NCBI GenBank assembly: GCA_002297545.1
Contig: DBLZ01000083.1
Location: 1-8,502 of the forward strand
DNA length: 8,502 nt
Direction: 5' to 3'
From: Prevotellaceae bacterium UBA711
GTDB taxonomy: Bacteria; Bacteroidota; Bacteroidia; Bacteroidales; Bacteroidaceae
Position numbers and translations under genes: made by a program
Shown here: piece by piece, positions 1 to 4,668 of the stretch
Numbering within the stretch: position 1 is the stretch's first letter
Layout of the letters: every line of letters starts with the position of its first letter
The notes under the pieces: generated by a model
What the model was told of the DNA's origin: nothing
Databases searched by the model: none
The model's input: only the letters and a program-made list of their open reading frames with translations

Positions 1-206
1 ACGAGTTCTTGCATCCGGAAAAAGTCACGGAAGAAAGTTATGCCAAGCATCCAAACGCCAACAAAAAGTGGACACGCAGTGCGGATAATTTTCTGCTTAC
101 CCTTTATCATGAAGGGAAAAGTATAAAATACATAGCCGAGAGAATGGGCAGAAGTCAAACCTCGATAGTAATGCGATTAGGAAAATTGGAAGGAAAACGG
201 CAATAA
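1..206 (+). CDS. C-terminal end of a protein with a Myb/SANT-like helix-turn-helix tail (5' partial)
   Basis: The reading frame is open to the left edge (codons from base 3) and stops at TAA 204-206. The gene therefore probably starts outside the window; the TTG at 9-11 need not be its start. The last 45 residues read like a Myb/SANT or sigma-like helix-turn-helix. A conserved Trp (KKWTRSADN) is followed by a helix (LLTLYHEGKS), then IKYIAERMGRSQTSI as turn plus recognition helix, then a basic end (MRLGKLEGKRQ). Such tails (W-T-x-E-x-D ... EGKSI-x-x-IA-x-x-x-GR-x-x-x-AI-x-x-RL) occur, from memory, at the C-termini of several Bacteroidota helicases and nucleases, where they probably bind DNA. 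The catalytic part is not in view, so the parent protein is not named. Base composition is lower in GC than the genes from 1240 on. Confidence 0.65.
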   Translation, partial: EFLHPEKVTEESYAKHPNANKKWTRSADNFLLTLYHEGKSIKYIAERMGRSQTSIVMRLGKLEGKRQ

Positions 207-219
207 AATACTGATTGCA

Positions 220-250
220 TTTCGTTTGTCGAAAATATATGTTACCTTTG
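220..250 (+). promoter_or_regulatory. Bacteroidota-type promoter 1
   Basis: TACCTTTG at 243-250 fits the -7 box TAnnTTTG used by the primary sigma factor of Bacteroidota. A near -33 box, TTTC (220-223; consensus TTTG), lies exactly 19 bases upstream. It would start a transcript near 256, running into the non-coding stretch and not directly into a gene. Confidence 0.5.
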
Positions 251-464
251 CATAGAGTTGTTTGACAGCAATGTACTGCACATCGCAGAATTTATGACCG
301 TTGCCAAGTCATTACCTCACTTGTGGCAAAAAGTGCGCAAGTTGCTTATTCCTAAATTATTCCTATCTTATAGCTGTATTTTAAGGAAAAATACTACCCG
401 CAGGGCTGGAGATTTTTCCAGAAAACAGGAGGCTTGACCTTGCTTTCCCGTCAAATCCCGGAGT

Positions 465-472
465 TACCTTTG
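465..472 (+). promoter_or_regulatory. Bacteroidota-type -7 box 2
   Basis: TACCTTTG sits inside GTTACCTTTGCA (463-474), which is identical to 241-252. The upstream -33 box is poor (TTTC at 444-447, spacing 17). It would start a transcript near 478 that runs through the inverted-repeat region 618-976, so it is the best candidate promoter for a structured RNA there. Confidence 0.45.
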
Positions 473-617
473 CACCCAGCACGAAAATGACTGCTTGATG
501 CGGCCTACTGAAAGACGCAAAAATGGAGGTAAACGGAAGTAGAGGCAGATTAGACAGAAAACTTCAAAAGGAAAATCCGCAAAAAAAAGGGAATCGACAA
601 AAAGAAAATGGAACAAT

Positions 618-788
618 GCCGGAAGCGTGAAACCGGGTAAACCGACAACAAGGAAGTATGATATTATCTGTTTGACCAGACCTGTCTGGTCGGACGAATA
701 ATATCATTCTTCCCCGGTTTGCCTGCCGTGGGTGACGGCTTGTTTCATTTATGAAACGTGCGGTCAAACACGGCTTTCCGCTTCCGGC
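618..788 (+). ncRNA. Putative structured RNA or hairpin element with a three-way-junction fold
   Basis: Five helices nest without conflict. P1 pairs GCCGGAAGCG 618-627 with CGCTTCCGGC 779-788 (10 bp, perfect). P2 pairs AAACCGGG 630-637 with CCCGGTTT 713-720 (8 bp, perfect). Inside P2 lies P3, a long hairpin (658-681 with 684-707). P4 pairs GCCGTG 725-730 with CACGGC 769-774 and encloses P5, GTTTCAT-TT-ATGAAAC (742-757). P1 thus closes a junction of two arms, P2-P3 and P4-P5. Much of the pairing in P3 uses G-U pairs when read as + strand RNA, which favours a + strand transcript; box 2 at 465-472 could drive it. I do not recognise the family. A retron-like RNA is conceivable, but no reverse transcriptase is present; a defective mobile element with these arms as terminal repeats is the main alternative. 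Confidence 0.5.
658..707 (+). repeat. Long, nearly perfect hairpin (P3)
   Basis: The outer arms ATGATATTAT (658-667) and ATAATATCAT (698-707) are perfect complements, as are the inner arms GACCAGA (674-680) and TCTGGTC (685-691), with a 4-base loop CCTG. The six bases between the arms on each side pair as one C-A mismatch, then U-G, G-C, U-A, U-G and U-G. The + strand RNA hairpin is therefore 23 of 24 paired, counting the terminal C-G that may open. There is no T-run after it, so it is not a typical intrinsic terminator. Confidence 0.8.
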
Positions 789-849
789 TAAAAGGAACAA
801 GGAACAGCGAAAAGAAAAATCGTCAGAAACCCGTAAAAGCACCTCCTTG

Positions 850-936
850 GCATAAGCACAAAAGAAATGGGTCCTGCATCATCAGTCTAAACAATCGTTT
901 AGGCGTGAGGCAGAACCCTTTTCTCACCGCTTATGC
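850..936 (+). ncRNA. Second nested stem-loop domain
   Basis: GCATAAGC (850-857) pairs perfectly with GCTTATGC (929-936). Inside it, GGGT (869-872) pairs with ACCC (915-918) and TGC (875-877) with GCA (910-912) across a 2x2 internal loop. Inside that, GTCTAAAC (885-892) pairs with GTTTAGGC (897-904) around an AATC loop, with one G-U pair. The alternative GTGAG 905-909 / CTCAC 923-927 would compete with the middle helix. It may be a second domain of one transcript with the 618-788 fold. Confidence 0.45.
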
Positions 937-952
937 AATAGTCGGCACACGT

Positions 953-976
953 TCGTTCAAAACTTGTTTTGTACGA
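953..976. repeat. 24-bp palindrome
   Basis: TCGT (953-956), a T-T mismatch, then CAAAAC (958-963), TT, GTTTTG (966-971) and ACGA (973-976) form a symmetrical palindrome with ten pairs. It could be an RNA hairpin ending the structured stretch or a binding site for a dimeric protein. No poly-T follows, so a classic intrinsic terminator is unlikely. Confidence 0.5.
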
Positions 977-1061
977 TGGTGCGACGACGCATATAATCGC
1001 TTTTACGGAAAATAAGTGTGAAAAATCAGACAGATAACATCAAAAGTCCCAATAAAATTGC

Positions 1062-1069
1062 TACCTTTG
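1062..1069 (+). promoter_or_regulatory. Bacteroidota-type -7 box 3, probable promoter of the DJ-1-family gene
   Basis: TACCTTTG matches TAnnTTTG. No good TTTG lies at the expected -33 position. Transcription from about 1075 would give a leader of roughly 165 nt before the gene at 1240, containing two inverted repeats and a short ORF. The surrounding bases (1060-1073) match promoter 1 (241-254) at 13 of 14 positions. Confidence 0.5.
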
Positions 1070-1088
1070 CATACGAAGAGTTCTTTGA

Positions 1089-1177
1089 AGGTTACGCAAC
1101 GCGCAGAAGAATAATGCAGTAGATAACTTACTAATTCGTAACCTATTACCATAATGAGCAATCAACCTACGCTCATT
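1089..1177 (+). promoter_or_regulatory. Structured 5' leader of the DJ-1-family gene
   Basis: AGGTTACG (1089-1096) pairs perfectly with CGTAACCT (1137-1144). Directly after it, AATGAGC (1153-1159) pairs perfectly with GCTCATT (1171-1177). The second hairpin contains the ATG (1154-1156) of the leader ORF, so pairing would hide that start codon. The arrangement suggests control of translation. No known riboswitch core is recognised. Confidence 0.4.
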
Positions 1178-1243
1178 TCCAGTGATTTACACTCTTTTAG
1201 TAACTTCGGAAAGCGAAACCTTAAACAAAGGAGGCTATTATGA
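1154..1243 (+). CDS. Putative 29-residue leader peptide overlapping the DJ-1-family gene
   Basis: ATG 1154-1156 opens a 30-codon frame ending in TGA 1241-1243, overlapping the next ATG (1240-1242) in the typical ATGA coupling arrangement. The peptide begins MSNQPTLISSDLHSF and ends with the very basic KRNLKQRRLL. It has no membrane segment or recognised domain and no run of one amino acid that would suggest attenuation. The strong Shine-Dalgarno of the downstream gene lies inside its last codons, so ribosomes finishing this frame would stop at the right place to restart. Its own ATG is within a hairpin. The frame could be chance, since it is short, but the exact overlap is suggestive. Confidence 0.4.
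   Translation: MSNQPTLISSDLHSFSNFGKRNLKQRRLL
1227..1234 (+). promoter_or_regulatory. Unusually strong Shine-Dalgarno sequence
   Basis: AAAGGAGG lies 5 bases before ATG 1240. Bacteroidota genes rarely use Shine-Dalgarno sites, and none of the other genes in this window shows one this complete. It fixes the start at 1240. Confidence 0.7.
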
Positions 1244-1797
1244 TATACCTTTTCCTGGCCACCGGCTTTGAAGACATCGAAGCCCTGGCACCGTTGGACA
1301 TCATGCGTCGTGCCGGGCTCGACGTCACTACCGTAAGTATCATGGACGAGAAGACGGTCCTCAGCGCCCATGGCGTGGGGGTTGTTGCCGATGCCATGTT
1401 GGCCGATGTCGACCTGACGGAGGCGCAGATGCTGGTGCTTCCCGGCGGCCTGCCCGGCAGCACCAATCTGGATGCCTGCGAGCCCCTGCGCCGGGCCATC
1501 TTGGCCCACCATGCCCAGGGCAAGCCACTGGCCGCCATCTGTGCCGCTCCCATGGTCTACGGTCATCTGGGCATACTGGATGGAGTACGGGCTACGTGCT
1601 ATCCCGGCGTGGAGAGCCAGCTGAAAGGTGCTGTTTATACGGCCGACATCGTAACCTGCGACGGCCTGTTCATCACCGGCCGGGGTCCCGCCGCCGCCAT
1701 GGCTTTCGGCTATGCCATAGCCGAGCACTTCCTGGGCAAGGATGCTGTGGCACCTTTGCGCGAGGGAATGATCTACAATCAGTTGCTGGCACGCTAA
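1240..1797 (+). CDS. DJ-1/PfpI (YajL/ThiJ-like) family protein
   Basis: The 185-residue protein has the full length of a single-domain DJ-1/YajL protein. It shows the acidic residue that supports the reactive cysteine (GFEDIEA, Glu14), the strand LVLPGG (65-70), the nucleophile elbow AAICAAP with Cys101, and the YajL-like segment TCYPGVES (119-126, with a second cysteine, Cys120). ITGRGPAAAMAF (145-156) is the usual helix near the active site. Members act on oxidised or glycated metabolites and proteins, or as glyoxalase/chaperone-like stress proteins in the cytosol; the exact activity here is not known. The start follows a strong Shine-Dalgarno and overlaps a leader ORF. In related genomes, as I recall, such a gene sits directly before recG; here the toxin-antitoxin cassette separates them. 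Its stop codon lies inside the 86-bp repeat. Confidence 0.92.
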   Translation: MIYLFLATGFEDIEALAPLDIMRRAGLDVTTVSIMDEKTVLSAHGVGVVADAMLADVDLTEAQMLVLPGGLPGSTNLDACEPLRRAILAHHAQGKPLAAICAAPMVYGHLGILDGVRATCYPGVESQLKGAVYTADIVTCDGLFITGRGPAAAMAFGYAIAEHFLGKDAVAPLREGMIYNQLLAR

Positions 1798-1866
1798 ATA
1801 CGTAGTGCACATCCTGGAACGAGAACTCACCTATCTTATCTGTCGGGCATCGGCCCCAAGCGGGCC
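1781..1866 (+). repeat. Upstream copy of the 86-bp direct repeat
   Basis: It covers the last codons of the DJ-1-family gene, the 7-bp spacer and the first codons of recG. It matches 2528-2613 with 44 consecutive identical bases (1793-1836 = 2545-2588) and another 21 (1846-1866 = 2593-2613). It differs by a few substitutions and by a 5-bp tandem duplication TATCT-TATCT (1832-1841) that is single in the other copy. Confidence 0.93.
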
Positions 1867-1894
1867 AAAATCCCCGGCAGGATATAATGTGTAA
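1805..1894 (+). pseudogene. Frameshifted duplicate of the recG start
   Basis: GTG 1805 begins the same eleven codons' worth of sequence as recG (MHILERELTY, then a divergence). The extra TATCT shifts the frame, so the peptide continues LICRASAPSGPKS and stops at TAA 1892-1894, giving 29 residues. RecG homology ends at base 1866; what follows belongs to the cassette. It ends 6 bases before the antitoxin start. If translated, it would act only as an upstream ORF for the antitoxin. Confidence 0.85.
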
Positions 1895-1900
1895 ACAACT

Positions 1901-2146
1901 ATGACGCAACTTATCGTAACTCTGGAGGACAATACTGCGGCCTCCGGCATCAAGAAGGCCATACGCCTGCTGAAGGGAGTGGCACAGGTCAGGGAACGGA
2001 AGACTTTGTCCAAGAAAGAAATCTCCACCTCATACGAACCCAATGCCGAAACCCTCGAGGCCATTAGAGAGTGTAGGGCTGGAAACTATGCCGGCACGGT
2101 AGATACATCCTGTATTGATGCCATGATTAAGTCTATACTTGAATGA
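1901..2146 (+). CDS. Antitoxin of a YafQ-type toxin-antitoxin pair
   Basis: The 81-residue protein starts MTQLIVTLEDN, a beta strand, followed by a basic amphipathic helix (about 14-27, SGIKKAIRLLKGVAQ). The rest is charged and probably flexible (KKEISTSYEPNAETLEAIRECRAGNYAG). This is the layout of the small antitoxins that precede YafQ-like toxins in Bacteroidota; the N-terminal part may form the DNA-binding dimer and the C-terminal part would wrap the toxin. Its TGA overlaps the toxin ATG (ATGA, 2143-2146), giving coupled translation. There is no Shine-Dalgarno at ATG 1901. Like other such antitoxins it would be expected to repress its own operon together with the toxin, but no operator is identified. 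The call depends largely on the partner gene. Confidence 0.8.
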   Translation: MTQLIVTLEDNTAASGIKKAIRLLKGVAQVRERKTLSKKEISTSYEPNAETLEAIRECRAGNYAGTVDTSCIDAMIKSILE

Positions 2147-2415
2147 AGAAGCTCGTCTACAGTTCCCGGTTTCGTCGCGATGTAAAAAAGATAGCACGAC
2201 AGCCAAAGAAACTGGCAGCCCTGAATGAAGTCCTCGTGCTCCTGGAAGCGGAAGGTGGACTCCCAGTTGCTTACAGACCACATCAGCTCACCGGCAACTA
2301 TGCAGGGTGTATCGAGTGCCACCTCGGTCCCGACTTCCTTCTGATATGGATAGACGAGAAGAAAGACACCATCTATCTCGTTCGTCTCGGGTCGCACTCC
2401 GAACTCTTCGGCTGA
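2143..2415 (+). CDS. YafQ-family (RelE superfamily) mRNA interferase toxin
   Basis: The 90-residue protein has the normal length for YafQ. Features in order: a basic N-terminal helix (SSRFRRDVKKIARQPKK, 7-23), LEAEGGLPVAYRPHQLTGNY (34-53), ECHLGPDFLLIW (58-69) and a final GSHSELFG (83-90). The histidines and acid that carry catalysis in E. coli YafQ (two His, an Asp, a third His and a C-terminal Phe) have counterparts here: His47, His60, Asp64, His85 and Phe89. All are kept, so the toxin looks active. YafQ toxins cut mRNA in the ribosome A site. The start overlaps the antitoxin stop. GC content is a little below that of recG, in keeping with acquisition. Confidence 0.9.
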   Translation: MKKLVYSSRFRRDVKKIARQPKKLAALNEVLVLLEAEGGLPVAYRPHQLTGNYAGCIECHLGPDFLLIWIDEKKDTIYLVRLGSHSELFG

Positions 2416-2527
2416 ACACATTGATTATCTTCACGTGCATGTGCTTTTGGTCATGGTGAGAAGCATGTGCGCGGGTGCATAGTACACGAGTTACCACTTC
2501 CCTCCCAATCCATCGACGATGTCTTAA
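2416..2527 (+). other. Unassigned 3' end of the cassette
   Basis: No complete gene is seen. One frame is open from 2425 to TAA 2542-2544 without an ATG and ends HELPLPSQSIDDVLKLLSR. Its last codons fall in the downstream repeat, where they mirror the DJ-1-family end (QLLAR versus KLLSR). It may be the remnant of another gene's end, or chance. Confidence 0.35.
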
Positions 2528-2613
2528 AGTTGTTGTCACGCTAAGCTAAATACGTAGTGCACATCCTGGAACGAGAACTCACCTATCTGCCTGGCATCGG
2601 CCCCAAGCGGGCC
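2528..2613 (+). repeat. Downstream copy of the 86-bp direct repeat
   Basis: This copy leads into the full-length recG. Relative to the upstream copy it has a tandem GCTAA-GCTAA (2540-2549) where the other has one GCTAA. The spans are equal (86 bp each) because each copy has gained 5 bp at a different place. The offset between copies is 747 bp. Confidence 0.93.
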
Positions 2614-4653
2614 GAGCTGCTGCAGCGCGAACTGGGCCTGAAGACCTGGGGCGACCTGCTGTACTATTTCCCCTACAAGCACATAGACCGCAGCCGACTC
2701 TACCGCACCACGGAACTGACGGCCGACATGCCTTTCGTGCAGGTGCGGGGGCAGTTCGTCAGTTTCGAGCAGATGGGGGATGGCAGGAAGAAGCGTCTCG
2801 TGGCTCACTTCACCGACGGTTACGGTTGGGTGGATTGTGTGTGGTTCAATTCCCAGCAGTACGTACTCAAGAGCGTGAAGTTGCACACCGACTACATCCT
2901 CTTTGGACGTCCCTCCCTCTTCGGTGACAGGATAAACATCACGCATCCCGATGTGGATCCTGCCGACACCCTGTCACTGAACAAGATGAGCATGCAGCCC
3001 TACTATCAGACTACGGAGAAGATGAAGAAGGCCGGGTTGCATTCGCGTTCCCTGGAGAGATTCATTGGCACGCTGTTGCAGCAGATTGCGCCAGGCTCCA
3101 TAACGGAGACCCTGCCGGCGCACATCGTCTCCCGTCTGTGCCTGATGGGGCGCGACGAGGCATTGCGGGCTGCACACTATCCCGCCACGGCCGCAGAACT
3201 GACGCAGGCCAATTACCGTCTGAAGTTCGAGGAACTGTTCTACGTCCAGCTCTCCATACAGCGCTATGCCCGCTATCGCAAGGGCACTATTCGAGGGCAC
3301 GTTTTCGCCCGTGTGGGAGAGTATTTCAACGACTTCTACACCCGGCGTCTGCCTTTCGCTCTCACCGAGGCCCAGAAGCGCGTCATCCGCGAGATGCGGG
3401 CCGACATGGTATCGGGTCGGCAGATGAATCGCCTGGTTCAGGGCGATGTAGGCTCCGGCAAGACTATGGTGGCCCTGATGACCATGCTCATTGCACTGGA
3501 CAACGGTTATCAGGCCTGCATCATGGCACCTACGGAAATCCTTGCCGAGCAGCATTTCGATACGTTTCGCAAGATGCTCGACGGCATGTCTGTACGTGTG
3601 GAACTCTTGACCGGCATGGTCAAGGGCAAGCGACGCATGGAAGTGATGGACGGTCTGCGAAAAGGCGACGTACATGTGCTTGTGGGTACGCATGCGGTGA
3701 TAGAGGACAATGTGGTGTTTCACAACCTGGGCCTCGTTGTCATAGACGAACAGCACCGTTTCGGCGTGGCTCAGCGTGCCAAACTGTGGGAAAAGAACCT
3801 CACTCCGCCGCACGTTCTGGTTATGACGGCCACCCCCATACCGCGTACTTTGGCCATGACCCTGTATGGCGATCTCGATGTTTCGGTGATAGACGAGTTG
3901 CCACCCGGGCGCAAGCCTATAGTGACGACGCATGTCTACGACAACAATCCCGCGCAGCTGTATCGGGGCATAGATCAACAGATCCGCGAGGGACGGCAGG
4001 TCTATATGGTATATCCTTTGGTGCGCGAGAGCGAGAAACTGGATCTGAAGAATGTGGAGGAGGCTCGTTTGCATCTGCAGGAGATATTCCCCCGGTACCG
4101 CATCAGCATGGTGCATGGGCAGATGAAACCGGCAGACAAGGACACCGAGATGCAGCGTTTTGTAAGTGGGGAGACGCAGATACTGGTGGCTACCACGGTG
4201 ATAGAGGTGGGTGTGAACGTGCCTAATGCTTCGGTGATGGTCATACAGAATGCCGAGCGTTTCGGCCTGTCGCAGCTCCACCAGTTGCGAGGTCGCGTGG
4301 GCAGGGGCGCCAACCAGAGTTATTGCATTCTGGTGACCAAGTACGACCTGTCCAAGGATACGCGTCGCCGCATAGACATCATGACGGAGACCAACGACGG
4401 TTTCGAGATAGCCGAGGCCGACCTCCGTTTCCGCGGCCCCGGCGACCTGGAGGGCACGCAGCAAAGCGGCATAGCCTTTGATCTTAAACTGGCCAATCTT
4501 GCCCGCGATGGACAGATAGTGCAACTGGCCCGAGACACGGCCTCGGAGGTTCTGGACGAGGATCCCACGCTGGCCATGCCGCAGAACCGCATCATGGTGG
4601 AGCGTCTCCGCTATATGAAGCGCGACGAGATGGACTGGAGCAACATCAGCTGA
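2557..4653 (+). CDS. recG: ATP-dependent DNA helicase RecG
   Basis: The 698-residue protein is the usual RecG length for Bacteroidota. The N-terminal wedge region shows YLPGIGPKRAELL (10-22) and DLLYYFPYKHIDR (33-45), followed by the OB-fold wedge. The helicase core has Walker A GDVGSGKT (296-303), motif II DEQH (397-400), motif III TATP (424-427) and motif VI QLRGRVGRG (576-584). The C-terminal RecG signature FRGPGDLEGTQQSG follows. RecG reverses stalled forks and branch-migrates junctions. The start is GTG 2557, the only start after an in-frame TAA at 2542; it agrees with the family N-terminus, but the codon is unusual and has no Shine-Dalgarno. The first 57 bases lie in the 86-bp repeat, so its original promoter and coupling to the DJ-1-family gene have been displaced by the cassette; transcription now passes through or starts within it. 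Confidence 0.97.
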   Translation: MHILERELTYLPGIGPKRAELLQRELGLKTWGDLLYYFPYKHIDRSRLYRTTELTADMPFVQVRGQFVSFEQMGDGRKKRLVAHFTDGYGWVDCVWFNSQQYVLKSVKLHTDYILFGRPSLFGDRINITHPDVDPADTLSLNKMSMQPYYQTTEKMKKAGLHSRSLERFIGTLLQQIAPGSITETLPAHIVSRLCLMGRDEALRAAHYPATAAELTQANYRLKFEELFYVQLSIQRYARYRKGTIRGHVFARVGEYFNDFYTRRLPFALTEAQKRVIREMRADMVSGRQMNRLVQGDVGSGKTMVALMTMLIALDNGYQACIMAPTEILAEQHFDTFRKMLDGMSVRVELLTGMVKGKRRMEVMDGLRKGDVHVLVGTHAVIEDNVVFHNLGLVVIDEQHRFGVAQRAKLWEKNLTPPHVLVMTATPIPRTLAMTLYGDLDVSVIDELPPGRKPIVTTHVYDNNPAQLYRGIDQQIREGRQVYMVYPLVRESEKLDLKNVEEARLHLQEIFPRYRISMVHGQMKPADKDTEMQRFVSGETQILVATTVIEVGVNVPNASVMVIQNAERFGLSQLHQLRGRVGRGANQSYCILVTKYDLSKDTRRRIDIMTETNDGFEIAEADLRFRGPGDLEGTQQSGIAFDLKLANLARDGQIVQLARDTASEVLDEDPTLAMPQNRIMVERLRYMKRDEMDWSNIS

Positions 4654-4668
4654 CGCCGTCTTTATCGT

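Larger units (their letters stand above)
207..1239. other. 1-kb stretch without a convincing protein gene, rich in inverted repeats
   Basis: No reading frame here looks like a protein. The open frames of 85-92 codons in 564-1015 are basic, low in hydrophobic pattern and overlap palindromes. The stretch holds three TACCTTTG promoter-like boxes (243, 465, 1062), two nested sets of inverted repeats (618-788, 850-936), a palindrome (953-976) and a structured leader before the DJ-1-family gene. It is clearly AT-richer than the genes to its right. It could encode one or more structured RNAs or be the relic of a mobile element; no transposase, integrase or reverse transcriptase is visible nearby. 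Confidence 0.6.
1867..2527 (+). mobile_element. Toxin-antitoxin cassette inserted at the DJ-1/recG junction
   Basis: The 661 bp between the two 86-bp direct repeats hold the antitoxin and toxin genes and about 110 bp of unassigned sequence. The two neighbours flank it with their ends duplicated, and both remain complete. No transposase, integrase or terminal inverted repeats are visible, so the means of entry is inferred. Insertion with long target duplication has been described for restriction-modification genes, another class of addictive element. Recombination between the repeats would restore the DJ-1/recG junction and lose the cassette. Confidence 0.7.

Noticed and set aside
618..788. 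Retron msr-msd RNA
   Set aside because: The nested stems invite this, but no reverse transcriptase gene lies in the window and the a1/a2 arrangement is not demonstrable.
758..1015. 85-codon + strand frame in the gene-free region
   Set aside because: It begins at a GTG inside helix P4-P5, is strongly basic without a domain pattern, and overlaps the inverted repeats, which explain the sequence better.
1883..1888. Sigma-70 type TATAAT box before the antitoxin
   Set aside because: Bacteroidota use a different promoter type and no -35 box is present at the right distance. Probably chance in an AT-rich junction.
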